This document shows, in pieces, positions 39,373-51,237 of a stretch of 64,000 nt of DNA; the first letter of the stretch is position 1, and each line of letters starts with the position of its first letter. A program made the position numbers and the translations under genes. Origin of the DNA: Ecdyonurus torrentis (taxonomy: Eukaryota > Arthropoda > Insecta > Ephemeroptera > Heptageniidae); contig OX439131.1 of assembly GCA_949318235.1 (NCBI GenBank), positions 36,226,805 through 36,290,804 on the forward strand, written 5' to 3'. The notes under the pieces were generated by a model, which was not told the DNA's origin, did no database searches, and saw only the letters and a list, made by a program, of their open reading frames with translations.

Positions 39373-40296
39373 AAAAAATTGCCTTTTAATCCGGGCTCTA
39401 CTTATAAGGTAGTATAGTATGCACTTTAAGGTAGGATTGTATTTTTCTTTTCTGTATTAAGTATATAGAGTGTGCTATACCCAAAAATTAAAATTAAAAA
39501 AATTCTATCTCAAAAACTGCCTCTCGTCACAACAGAGTGTGAAAGTGTCGCAAAATACACCCCCAATGCTAATGAAACTATGTAAACCCCGATTTTAACC
39601 CATGCTTTGATTTTTTTTTTATATATATTTCTTAGGTGTTTAAAAAGTACTTTTCAGGTTGAGAAGTTGCTTCCAAAATTTGATTTTACGAATTCATCCA
39701 CAAGGATTTTTTTATTTTTTATTTATTTATTTTTTTTTTTACAAGTGACCCATGTAAATTTAAATATGCTATTTGAAATAATTTTGTTCCACGTAAAATC
39801 TCGTAAAAATCGTTTTTGAACTCAAAGTCAATAAAAGTTTATCTGTACTGTATACAGTATATTTTAGAACACGCTATTTAGTTTTTTTTGTTCAAGTAAA
39901 ATTTTGCGTACGAAGAGCTTAACGTTTTGTATCTTTTGCTTACTAAATTTGCGGAAGATTTTATTTGAGCCGAAACTTAAGTTACATATTTTACTAACTC
40001 CACACATAATTATTTGTGGAGAAAACTGTTCCTTGGTTCATTATAAAAATATAATAATAAAAAAAACAACTTACTTTTAAAAATTATATAAATGTAAAAT
40101 GCTTCACTATTTTACACATTGTGCATTATCAAACTTCAATTTCATATGCTTTTGTCTCTAAGACTGTTTTAGTGTTTTATAACAATTTATTAGGCACTTA
40201 TTTCTCTCGCCTGTGCGCCCTTTTTACTCCGGCGCCCTTTTTACCCCGGCGCCCGGGGGAAATGTCCCCTCATCCCCCTCTATTGGGCCGCCACTG
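38575..40296. mobile_element. Non-autonomous hAT-like element with perfect 8-bp target duplication
   Basis: Ends are CAGTGGCGGCCC and, inverted, CAGTGGCGGCCC. The flanking 8 bp CCCAGGGT is identical at 38567-38574 and 40297-40304. Eight-bp duplications and CAGTGGCG-type ends are hallmarks of hAT. The G/C-rich terminal zones (GGGCGCCCGGGGG, GGCGCCCGGGGG) contrast with an AT-rich interior. No transposase ORF remains. A second hAT-like element sits inside it. Confidence 0.88.
38911..39400. mobile_element. Second hAT-like element nested inside the first (490 bp)
   Basis: Ends are TAGAGCCCGGATTCGTAGGCAA and, inverted, TAGAGCCCGGATTAAAAGGCAA. The 8-bp target duplication CTTATAAG is perfect at 38903-38910 and 39401-39408. 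The interior is rich in repeated AAGTGCCTTT/TTGCCTTTTTTT motifs. No ORF. Confidence 0.88.
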
Positions 40297-40501
40297 CCCA
40301 GGGTAAAGAATTGGATTCAATCGTGTCATCAAAAATGCTATCAACCTAATATTTCTCTAAATGCCAACAATTGTGACTCGACCTTTTCCATTTAAATAAC
40401 CTGTAAAAGACATTACCATGCCAACAACTGGGTCTCTACCATATATACGTTTGTTTTGAATTTAAATTCAAATGTAATAAACATATATTAAAGAAACAGA
40501 A

Positions 40502-40505
<4 letters not shown>

Positions 40506-40586
<81 letters not shown>
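40506..40586. repeat. (GA)n microsatellite
   Basis: About 40 uninterrupted GA units. Confidence 0.95.
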
Positions 40587-40589
<3 letters not shown>

Positions 40590-42150
40590 TTGATTTCCCA
40601 AGTTGTATTTGAAAAGTTTAGATTTAGGCAACCCGCACAACACACAGAAGAGATTTGTCTCTTTTAATTTGCTGAATAGAAATTTCAAAACTTTCCAAAA
40701 CTTACAGAAACTTTATATACATGTATACGAATGGTCGTTAGCATCAATTCGTTCTAAAGATGTTTACCATGTCCAATACAGTTTTCGAGAAGGGAAATTT
40801 TAATACCCACTACACATAAATTAGTCTTTAAAATGTCCGAAAGAAGAAGTTCAAGTGTCAGTATTAAACTTTTGTAATAAAATATATGTATATACCTGAT
40901 ATTGAAAAAAAAAACATACTTTTATTAATAATAACAAAATTATTATAAATAAGAAGTTAAGTGATGTAATTAAATTATAACATATTTCCTGTTTAAAATC
41001 GTATACTATATCTTATTACATAAAGTAAAATTTAATTTAACTATCATTATTATAAAATACTTCAAAATTATTATATACAATCAAAGTTTACTAAAATATA
41101 ATATAAAATCTATATAAATATAACTTATAATTATACAAATAAGCTAAACATTAAAGAAACACTTTAAGTATAATATATAAAACTGGGTTAAGATAAATTA
41201 CTACTTAATGTTCTAGTTTTTGTTAAAAGCTATGTAGATATGTAGGAAATAAATATTACGAGAGAGAGAAAAAAAAGTTTATTATATAGACATTTGACAA
41301 GTGAGAAGTGTGACGTCATTCACTAAGGGAGGAACTTGTCAAAGATATATGAAAGATTCACGTACACAACTCTTGACGTCATCTTTGTTTTTTATATACT
41401 TTCTGTTGTCTCACACCTCTGCCCATGCACTTACGTCCCAAATTGATTGAAGTTCTTGATCCTATACCTATACTAGACATATACCGCAATAAAAGTGAAA
41501 GATAGTATAGAATAACATTTTTAAAATATTGAAATATGGTATCATTTTTTTATTTTACTTAAAAGATAGTATGGTAAAAATTATATATATATAAAAAAAA
41601 AAAAAAAAAAAAATACTTATCCGATGAAATATTTTTTTAACATCAATTTTCTTTATGCACTATAAAATGTATTATACATTCATGTTGAAAGTTATATTAC
41701 TTTTGGTGGTTGAATAAAATATAAATAGTTGTCACTTTATTTTGAAATCGATAAAGTAAAAATATAAGAAAGATAAAAATGGGGTAATTTTATTGCATAT
41801 TCTAAAATATGATATTGTTTTGAATCGATTGATGTGCGATTTTCTAATTTTTGAGTTTATTGACGTCATGGTTGGTAACTTTTGCGTGCACGCTCATGCA
41901 AAAGTCACCGACCTTGAAGTTTTATCAAGATTTTCAAATATTAATTAAAAATACCTAATTAAAAATTACAAAATCCACTCAGGATGATTTCCTGTGTGCT
42001 ATTTAAAAACAAATAAACAAACTTGGTTTGGTCTTCCTGAGAAATTGATAATGGACAAAAACAAATACTGTATAAATGCTATAGCCCAATATCAGTAACA
42101 TTTATCCATGACTAATCTATCTTATAAATAATACTAATAATAATAATTAA

Positions 42151-42230
42151 CGGCTTTTATTGGGCAAAATCAGGCGTACAACCTCTCAATTTAATTCAAC
42201 TGTTTAACAGTACAGTGCAGTTACACAATT
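42151..42230. repeat. Dispersed repeat, pair with 52071-52150
   Basis: Shared sequence: CGGCTTTTATTGGGC(A/G)AAAT, then CAGGC, ACCTCTCAATTTAA, CAACTGTTTAACAGTACAGT and CAGTTACA. Both copies are in the same orientation. Family unknown. Confidence 0.7.
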
Positions 42231-42371
42231 TTTAGTGGCATTAACATATAACGTAAAATTATTTAAAAAAAAAAATTTATTGATAATTTTTAATTGTGAT
42301 TAGGTAATTTATTTACTGGAAATTTAATTTAAGTTAAATTTCTTTTCAATTAAATTTCTTATGCTGTATTG

Positions 42372-42375
<4 letters not shown>

Positions 42376-42428
<53 letters not shown>
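42376..42428. repeat. (TA)n microsatellite
   Basis: Uninterrupted TA dinucleotides. Confidence 0.95.
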
Positions 42429-42429
<1 letters not shown>

Positions 42430-42698
42430 TAAAAGTTATAATGTAAATCTTAATTAAATAATTATTTATGCAATTGTAAAATATTCACATTTATGCTGTA
42501 TCATATAAAGTAAACACATGCAGCATATATTATACAATTTACGGATCCGTGTTAGGATTATAAAACTTTAAACCACAGTCAACTGAATAATTAAATTGCT
42601 TTGAAATAAAAAGTATAGGAGAAAATACCGTATACCCAATCAGTATAAATTATTTTAGCACTTCGATATATTTCCATAAGTGTATAAATTATGCACTT

Positions 42699-42699
<1 letters not shown>

Positions 42700-42741
<42 letters not shown>
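42700..42741. repeat. Poly-A tract of about 42 bp
   Basis: Uninterrupted A run. It could be a retroposed tail, but I see no element attached to it. Confidence 0.9.
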
Positions 42742-42745
<4 letters not shown>

Positions 42746-43017
42746 ATGCGAGTTATGTAATAAAACATATAAAAAATTATACGTCTGAAAATTTATCTAT
42801 ATTATAATTATTACAAAAAAAAAAATTTAAAATATACTTGGGACTATATTTATATAGGGTAATATGTATACAGTATATAATCAAACAAGAGTAAAATTTG
42901 AAAATAGATTCATACAATCCAATGTTTGTATTATGCAGTGCATTGTATTAATAATATCACATATGAGAGAGTAAAATAGTAAATATATGGTAGGATTTTG
43001 CAGCAGTGCAATGCATC

Positions 43018-43172
<155 letters not shown>

Positions 43173-43366
43173 GATAAAAATTCATTGTAGTCTTACCTTC
43201 TATAAGACCCTGGGCTTTCACTCGCTGCTTGTTTTGACGATAAAAAATAACACACAACACCATAAAAAATTGTCACTTATATATAAGTTAATAAAAAGAC
43301 TCAATTCACAGTTTTTTAAAAATTATATATACATAGCTATGTTATATTTACACCAAATTGTAACGT

Positions 43367-43413
43367 TTTCGAGTGCGTATGTAGAAACATACAGTGTCTG
43401 CACTCTTCTTCAG
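43367..43413 (-). ncRNA. Hammerhead-ribozyme-like hairpin in the inverted copy
   Basis: Reverse-strand copy of the same CTGAAGA ... GAAA hairpin. Confidence 0.4.
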
Positions 43414-43414
43414 C

Positions 43415-44004
43415 TTACTGACTCTTGCTCACGAGGCGCGCCGACCTCCGCAACGGGGGGAGTGGCTCGTCCTCGTCAGGTGTTATTTTATTGTTTATAT
43501 TTTCACCTGTACGATCACGTGGTACAGTCTTTTTACATGAATCTATAAGTGGAATCCAAATAGGCGGCAAATCAAAACTAGGTTGACTGATTGTTTCATT
43601 ATTTCTTCTTGACATTTCTATTGCTTCTAATATTTTTCTTTTTTTATAATGACTTTCTCTTCCTATCACCTTTGTTTTCTCCCATTGAATTTGATGGCTG
43701 TTCTCCAGTGCATGATCTACAAGTTTTGAATATCCTGTATCTCTTTTTTCTATTTTTTGCCTGTGTTCATTCACCCTGATGTCCAATGGACGACCCGTTT
43801 CTCCGATGTATTCTTTCTCACATACACAGGGTATAGAATATACTACATCTTTATTCATATTTTTCTTCATGTCTGGTTTTGTACGTGCTAAACTTGATTT
43901 TAATGTGTCTCTGGAAGAACAAACAATACGAAGATTGACTCCCTTACCAATACGTTGTATTTTTTCACTCAACCCTTGCATATAGGGGATGCAAATGGTT
44001 GCGT
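43415..44004 (-). pseudogene. Inverted partial copy of the Penelope-like ORF (GIY-YIG part)
   Basis: Read on the minus strand, it encodes the last portion of the polyprotein from TICIPYMQGLSEK to the normal stop, with no visible change. It lacks the reverse transcriptase, so it cannot encode a full product. Confidence 0.9.
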
Positions 44005-44413
44005 ATGTGAGAAAGAATACATCGGAGAAACGGGTCGTCCATTGGACATCAGGGTGAATGAACACAGGCAAAAAATAGAAAAAAGAGATACAGGATATTC
44101 AAAACTTGTAGATCATGCACTGGAGAACAGCCATCAAATTCAATGGGAGAAAACAAAGGTGATAGGAAGAGAAAGTCATTATAAAAAAAGAAAAATATTA
44201 GAAGCAATAGAAATGTCAAGAAGAAATAATGAAACAATCAGTCAACCTAGTTTTGATTTGCCGCCTATTTGGATTCCACTTATAGATTCATGTAAAAAGA
44301 CTGTACCACGTGATCGTACAGGTGAAAATATAAACAATAAAATAACACCTGACGAGGACGAGCCACTCCCCCCGTTGCGGAGGTCGGCGCGCCTCGTGAG
44401 CAAGAGTCAGTAA
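44003..44413 (+). pseudogene. Direct partial copy of the Penelope-like ORF (left pseudo-LTR)
   Basis: It starts inside the GIY-YIG domain at CVCEKEYIGETG and runs to the normal stop, identical by eye to 46777-47187. It is truncated at its 5' side, where it joins the inverted copy across a 2-bp overlap (GT). Confidence 0.9.
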
Positions 44414-44414
44414 G

Positions 44415-44461
44415 CTGAAGAAGAGTGCAGACACTGTATGTTTCTACATACGCACTCGAAA
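44415..44461 (+). ncRNA. Hammerhead-ribozyme-like hairpin in the left pseudo-LTR
   Basis: Just after the stop codon: CTGAAGA (44415-44421), an imperfect hairpin closed by GAGTGC/GCACTC with an inner GTATGT/ACATAC stem, then GAAA (44458-44461). CTGANGA and GAAA boxes around a stem are the hammerhead core, and Penelope-like pseudo-LTRs are known to carry hammerheads. One extra A lies before the stem and I could not assign a clean third stem, so activity is uncertain. Confidence 0.45.
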
Positions 44462-44658
44462 ACGTTACAATTTGGTGTAAATATAACATAGCTATGTATA
44501 TATAATTTTTAAAAAACTGTGAATTGAGTCTTTTTATTAACTTATATATAAGTGACAATTTTTTATGGTGTTGTGTGTTATTTTTTATCGTCAAAACAAG
44601 CAGCGAGTGAAAGCCCAGGGTCTTATAGAAGGTAAGACTACAATGAATTTTTATCATC

Positions 44659-47187
44659 ATGTCACCTCGCTTGATATTCAAATTTTCAAACATTAAAAAG
44701 CGGCATGGGCCTGCAATAAGAAGAATTATTATCGATTACGAGACTCTTGAAAGTAGAATTGCTAAATTTTCTAATCATTTAGAATTTTTAAGTGAATGCA
44801 AAAAGACTAGAATTATTCCAAAATTTCTTAAAATACACAAAAAAGTTGCATACCTATCATCAAATAAAATAATAAGAAATGCTGAAGGTTTATTATTATT
44901 AGATACAATTAAAGCTGTGAGAAGAATATTATTTCAAGATAAAATAGAATTAAAAAGAGTTAAAAAACTATTAAAATTAGAACTACCAAAGAAAGAATTT
45001 GCTTTTGTGCTTAGAAATATCAGTGTAAAGATAAAAAAATCTAGTGAAAAACAGAAAAAAACGCATCACAAAAAATTCCTCAAGTTGAAAGAACATGTTT
45101 GCGTTGTGTCAAACAAAGCAAAGAACAGTCATGCAGAGAAGGGAGATAAAATATGTAAGCATGTAGTAAATCTGTCTGATATTGTGTTGACCTTGCACCA
45201 AAGGAGTGTACTTGAGAAAGGTTTAAACTATGCGGTTACTCCCAATCAAGTTCCAACATTAGAAATTATTAGAAATATTGAGGTAGGCGCTGTATATTTG
45301 GGACCAGAGAAAGCAGAAGAATTTAGAGTAAAAATAAAGCAAGTAATAGAAAAACATAAACAAACAAAAAATAATCTAATACCAGAAGAACATGAGGCAT
45401 TACAAGAACTTAAGTCAAATAAATCAATAATTATTAGAAAAGCTGATAAAGGAAATGTAACAGTTGTTATGAACAAAGAAGAATATAATAAAAAGTTAAA
45501 ACAATTAGTTGACAGTTCCGATTATCAACGTTTAAATTCAAACCCCACTGGAAATTTAGAGAGAAATGTTAACTCAACACTATTTAAATTAAAAGAAATG
45601 AAAAGAGAAATTCGTCTAAAATTAGCGCCACGGTATTGCAAACCACCACATATTTATGGATTACCAAAAATCCATAAAAAAGAAGTACCACTTAGACCTA
45701 TTGTTAGTAGTATTGGTTCCCCAAGTCATGTTTTAGCAAAATATTTGGTGAAAATTATTAATCCGTTGTTAGGAAGCAGCACATCATTTATTAAAAATTC
45801 AAGCTGTTTTGTCAAAGAAATTCAAGGAAAAAGCATTGAAGAAAATCATATGATGGTTAGTTTTGACGTAACAAGCCTATTTACTAATGTACCGGTAGAT
45901 GAAGCCTTGTTAGCTACAAAAGAAAAACTTGAAATTGACAAAACATTAAAAAATAGAACAAAACATAGCGTTACAACTATTATGAATTTAATAACGTTAT
46001 GCATTAAAAATACATATTTTGAATTCAATGGATCATTTTATAAACAAAAGAATGGTTTAGCTATGGGCTGCCCATTATCACCAGCACTCAGTGATATATA
46101 TCTTGAAAAACTGGAAAATAAGGCGATAACAACTTACACACCAAAGCCAGTGATATATAAAAGATACGTGGATGATACGTTCATTGTTTGGCCACAAAAT
46201 GAGGTACCAGTTGAATCATTCTTAGATCATATGAATAATCAGGCAGCAACTATTAAATTCACAATTGAATATGAGAAAGAGGGTGAACTGCCCTTCTTAG
46301 ATGTAAGGGTAAAAAGATCTATAGAAAACAAAATTATGACTTCAGTATATCGAAAAGAAACAGACAGTGGGAGATATCTAAATTTCAATTCAAATCATCC
46401 ACACTCTACAAAAACAGGTATAGCAGCTACGTTATTACATAGGGCAAGAACACACTGTAATGATAAAAAATTAATAAATGAAGAAATTAGTAAAATAGAA
46501 CACATTTTAAAAGAAAATGATTATCCATTACACGTTATTCATAAAATAAAAAATAAAAACAGCAAAGAAAGAAACAATACTGAAGAAAAGAAACCAGACG
46601 CAACCATTTGCATCCCCTATATGCAAGGGTTGAGTGAAAAAATACAACGTATTGGTAAGGGAGTCAATCTTCGTATTGTTTGTTCTTCCAGAGACACATT
46701 AAAATCAAGTTTAGCACGTACAAAACCAGACATGAAGAAAAATATGAATAAAGATGTAGTATATTCTATACCCTGTGTATGTGAGAAAGAATACATCGGA
46801 GAAACGGGTCGTCCATTGGACATCAGGGTGAATGAACACAGGCAAAAAATAGAAAAAAGAGATACAGGATATTCAAAACTTGTAGATCATGCACTGGAGA
46901 ACAGCCATCAAATTCAATGGGAGAAAACAAAGGTGATAGGAAGAGAAAGTCATTATAAAAAAAGAAAAATATTAGAAGCAATAGAAATGTCAAGAAGAAA
47001 TAATGAAACAATCAGTCAACCTAGTTTTGATTTGCCGCCTATTTGGATTCCACTTATAGATTCATGTAAAAAGACTGTACCACGTGATCGTACAGGTGAA
47101 AATATAAACAATAAAATAACACCTGACGAGGACGAGCCACTCCCCCCGTTGCGGAGGTCGGCGCGCCTCGTGAGCAAGAGTCAGTAA
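44659..47187 (+). CDS. Penelope-like element polyprotein: reverse transcriptase plus GIY-YIG endonuclease
   Basis: 842 aa, uninterrupted. Reverse-transcriptase motifs are in order. KADKGNVTVVMNKEEYN is followed by YGLPKIHK and PLRPIVSSIGSPSH. The catalytic Asp of VSFDVTSLF is at about residue 403, GLAMGCPLSP near 469, and YVDD at 503-506. ELPFLDVRV and the motif-7-like YRKETDSGRYLNFNSNHPHS follow. The C-terminal GIY-YIG nuclease has CVC at 706-708, EYIGETGRPLDIR from 711 and a later NEH. In this family the nuclease nicks target DNA and the RT copies the RNA at the nick. The chosen ATG lies inside the left pseudo-LTR, so the first dozen residues come from repeated sequence. All catalytic motifs are intact, so the copy could be active. 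The polypeptide has the usual length for the family. Confidence 0.93.
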   Translation: MSPRLIFKFSNIKKRHGPAIRRIIIDYETLESRIAKFSNHLEFLSECKKTRIIPKFLKIHKKVAYLSSNKIIRNAEGLLLLDTIKAVRRILFQDKIELKRVKKLLKLELPKKEFAFVLRNISVKIKKSSEKQKKTHHKKFLKLKEHVCVVSNKAKNSHAEKGDKICKHVVNLSDIVLTLHQRSVLEKGLNYAVTPNQVPTLEIIRNIEVGAVYLGPEKAEEFRVKIKQVIEKHKQTKNNLIPEEHEALQELKSNKSIIIRKADKGNVTVVMNKEEYNKKLKQLVDSSDYQRLNSNPTGNLERNVNSTLFKLKEMKREIRLKLAPRYCKPPHIYGLPKIHKKEVPLRPIVSSIGSPSHVLAKYLVKIINPLLGSSTSFIKNSSCFVKEIQGKSIEENHMMVSFDVTSLFTNVPVDEALLATKEKLEIDKTLKNRTKHSVTTIMNLITLCIKNTYFEFNGSFYKQKNGLAMGCPLSPALSDIYLEKLENKAITTYTPKPVIYKRYVDDTFIVWPQNEVPVESFLDHMNNQAATIKFTIEYEKEGELPFLDVRVKRSIENKIMTSVYRKETDSGRYLNFNSNHPHSTKTGIAATLLHRARTHCNDKKLINEEISKIEHILKENDYPLHVIHKIKNKNSKERNNTEEKKPDATICIPYMQGLSEKIQRIGKGVNLRIVCSSRDTLKSSLARTKPDMKKNMNKDVVYSIPCVCEKEYIGETGRPLDIRVNEHRQKIEKRDTGYSKLVDHALENSHQIQWEKTKVIGRESHYKKRKILEAIEMSRRNNETISQPSFDLPPIWIPLIDSCKKTVPRDRTGENINNKITPDEDEPLPPLRRSARLVSKSQ

Positions 47188-47188
47188 G

Positions 47189-47235
47189 CTGAAGAAGAGT
47201 GCAGACACTGTATGTTTCTACATACGCACTCGAAA
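47189..47235 (+). ncRNA. Hammerhead-ribozyme-like hairpin in the right 3' part
   Basis: Same sequence as 44415-44461, placed immediately after the stop codon of the full ORF. A matched motif in each unit is what would be needed to cut a tandem transcript into unit lengths. Confidence 0.45.
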
Positions 47236-47462
47236 ACGTTACAATTTGGTGTAAATATAACATAGCTATGTATATATAATTTTTAAAAAACTGTGAATTG
47301 AGTCTTTTTATTAACTTATATATAAGTGACAATTTTTTATGGTGTTGTGTGTTATTTTTTATCGTCAAAACAAGCAGCGAGTGAAAGCCCAGGGTCTTAT
47401 AGAAGGTAAGACTACAATGAATTTTTATCATCATGTCACCTCGCTTGATATTCAAATTTTCA

Positions 47463-47465
<3 letters not shown>

Positions 47466-47512
<47 letters not shown>
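47466..47512. repeat. (TA)n microsatellite flanking the Penelope-like element, right
   Basis: About 46 bp of TA begins directly where the element's 3' end stops. Confidence 0.95.
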
Positions 47513-47514
<2 letters not shown>

Positions 47515-47843
47515 CGTATGTAAATGTAATAATAATCATCATTCAAACAAAAGTCATAACATACGGATATTATTTCATGTTGCATGCATTTAATAGTATC
47601 ATGTACTACAAACAGTATTCGTAATATTCATGGTTTTTGACTTTTATTATGAATAACAAGTATGGTTATTGTTATGGTGCCCTTGAGGTATACTAACATA
47701 GTTATTGCAAAAGCTCTGCAGCTTTTAAATTTAAGCCTATTGCTCTATTTTTTTTATTTTAAGTTCTCATAAGGGTAAAATAGATCTTTGTTATATTATA
47801 CTCTTATTATATACGATCAAAAATATATTTAAAGTGTAATCTG

Positions 47844-47954
<111 letters not shown>

Positions 47955-49288
47955 CTTATGTATATTTCAAATTCTTTTATCATCCAATTTTAGTTTGAAT
48001 ACATCATCGTTTTGGTTTGAGAATATTATTATATACTATAAAGAAAACATCTTTATAGGTATTGATACGATAAGTGTTATAGTTTATAGTAGAAGTTTAG
48101 CAGCGTTCAGTTTAGCTGTTACATCACTGCAAAGTACTTTTTGAGTGTCACCATAAAAAAAAAAAAATGTCCAACTAAAAAATATTGTCAACTTTATGTT
48201 ATCTTTCAAATAAATCAATTCACATGGCAAGAATAAATTATGTAATTTATGCTGCATTTATGTCATTATAGTATAATTGTCACAAATATGAAACAACATA
48301 AATAATTATGTTATATAGGCTGTATGCGTATGACGTCATATTTAATGTGCTTGATAGAGTATAATATTTGTTAAAAATACAACAATAGTATAATATTCTT
48401 CACTATACAAATAAAATATTAAAAGATGAAAAAAGAGTGCACAAAAATAATATTAAAACAAAATATAATAATAATAATAGTATAATAATAATATAATAAT
48501 AATAAAAGCAATTTATAATTGAATTTGGTTAGTGAATCATAATGTTTGGTAATATAATGATTTATTTTGTATTCACTTAAATAATTTTAATTAAAATATT
48601 ATTGCAATACAAATAATAATAAATTATTGACAATAATTTAAAATGAAAAAAACAAAAACAACAACTTTATAATAATATGTTCATGCTATAGATTATTATT
48701 TTTCTTCTTTTCTAAACAAATATTATAGCAATTAAAATTAAACTGGAATATTTTTTTATATTCATTGCTCAGAATACACGTTTGTATGTTTTTAATTAAA
48801 ATGAAAAGTATTTGTAATCACTATACAGCGTATTATAATAATAATATTAATTAGTAATTAAAATATCACTTTTATTTCAATGTCCTTGATTTTAAAACTG
48901 CAATTTATTATTATTATATTTATTTAATTAGAAGTGTAAATTTATATAATACTTCTTTTTTTTATATATAAATGATAAAAGTGAGATGGGAATAAATGAT
49001 ATAGTAAATTAGCTATAATAGCCAGCACTCCATTGTTAATTTTATTTCAATTTATGTTGATAAACAATATAAACTCAATTTAGGATAAAATATATATGGC
49101 TATATACGTAGCATTGTTTATAGTGTAGTAGCGAATAAAACCAATAACATAGAGGAAATTCCGCAATATAGCACGATGTTCATTTCCGTATTATTTTAGC
49201 TTAAAATATGAAACAAAATATTTATGTTCTTGTTATACATTTTTCATTTTTATTACATGAAAAAATTCTTCACCAAAAAAACGCAAGA

Positions 49289-49428
<140 letters not shown>

Positions 49429-49860
49429 TATATGCTGTTTTCTTGTATGAATATATAATATTCCAGTATGTATATTATGAATGTCTCTTATTCAGGAAAG
49501 TAATATAATGTTACAAATCTAGATTACACTCCGTATTTGATATTTTATCATTTTCTCTGCGTAAATACTGTGAAATTATTTTCAAAATGATAAAATGTTA
49601 AATCCTACATTAAAAATATACGTACAGTACAGACAGATACAATATAATACACAGTTATTCAACATGTAAATAAATACGAGTTGTTAATGGTATTGAAAAT
49701 CGATTGAACTAGAGTTAATAAAATTTAATGTTTAAATTTAATTTAAAATATTAAATAATATATATAAATGCACTATTACTTTTATAATGTATTTTTATGA
49801 ACAAAAAAAAAAATGCAACACGTTAAATGATAGTTTCATGAAAATAGCTTAAAACATTAG

Positions 49861-50580
49861 TTAGTTCTGCAAACTACACACAAATATTGAGCCTGAGGCT
49901 TCGATATTTTTTCTTTGTTAAGAACACCTGATCATGACGTCACTACCTGTTTTTGACGTTTATATGTGATCATTGTTATTTCTTGGTTTGGAACTTTAGA
50001 CCTGATAAGAATGAACGAAACTTCGCCAAAAAAAAGATCCATGCTCAACATGCGACACATATTTATTGACTCATTAAACAAGATCAACCAATGAATGTCT
50101 AATTTTTTTGGACAACCAATCATTGACCGCTTATGTAAAGCTAAAAATCGGAAAATGAAGTGCCGGAAAAGGAAACCACGTGATGTTAAAAAGTGGGAGG
50201 AGTTCAGACCTATACACTTCTCCCAATACTAGTTCGAGCGGATACAGTTTAATTAACAATGTAAAGTCAACTGTGATTGGCTAGTAGGTTTATAACACGC
50301 TCTCTGATTGGTTTAACACCACGGATACAGCTTTTGGCGGGAACGGCCTTGTTTCGGCCAGAGTGTAGCTTGCTGCTGGCGCGAAGATTTCTCCCACTTT
50401 TTTACCGTCACGTGATTTCCGCTTCAGGCACTTCCTTTTCCTCTTTTTATAGGTTTACATAAAATATTATTTATTGGCTCAAAAAACAAGATCGCCCCCA
50501 ATGAATGTGTCTAATTTTTGTTTGACAACCAATCATTGTTAACAAAACTCACTATACGTTGCAGAACAAACTTATATCTA
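49861..50580. repeat. Dispersed repeat, copy 2, interrupted by a MITE
   Basis: Same family as 31436-31752. The part AACAAGATC...CAATGAATG...CCAATCATTG occurs twice, before (about 50085-50124) and after (about 50480-50540) the inserted element, so two partial copies flank it. Confidence 0.65.
50131..50462. mobile_element. MITE, TTATGTxxAC...GGAAGTG family, copy 1
   Basis: The ends read TTATGTAAAGC and, inverted, TTATGTAAACC. Then GGAAAA.GAAGTGCC.GAA and CACGTGA(T/C)G.TAAAA follow, with AGTGGGAG in both arms. The G/C-richer centre holds CCAAT/ATTGG motifs. The ends and arms match the element at 55775-56127. Confidence 0.65.
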
Positions 50581-51091
50581 CATTCAGATAGGATAATGTT
50601 ATCGCAGTATCGCAGTACAATATATTCCCATCATATCTTTAATTTATCTTGATATTACAATCTGTAAAGCAATAGGTATTGTCTGAATGAGACAACAATA
50701 ACTATTTCCCTCTTTACTGAGATATATCAGATTTCATTACCTCGTTCTATGTCTTTATATTATAGTAGAACGAGTCAAAATACAACATACATAAAACAAA
50801 GCAAGATACAGTAAATTATATATCAATATTCTATACCAACTGATGTGAAAGATCAATTATACTGTATATATTGAACATTATTAACTGCTAACCAGTCAGA
50901 TACACTGTAAAATATATTTAACATATTTTCAAGGGGATATTTCTGTTCTGCTTGTTTTAAAATCACAAATAGGATTATATTGTTTTATATCAGTTGGAAG
51001 CGCATTATACACCTCTTTTTACAAAAAGATATATACGTAAGTGCACACTGTAGCTTGGATGATCGAAGCAGTTTTAGTGGAAAGAGCTATA

Positions 51092-51237
<146 letters not shown>

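Noticed and set aside
42700..42741. Poly-A tail of a LINE or processed pseudogene
   Set aside because: No coding homology or target duplication found next to the A run.
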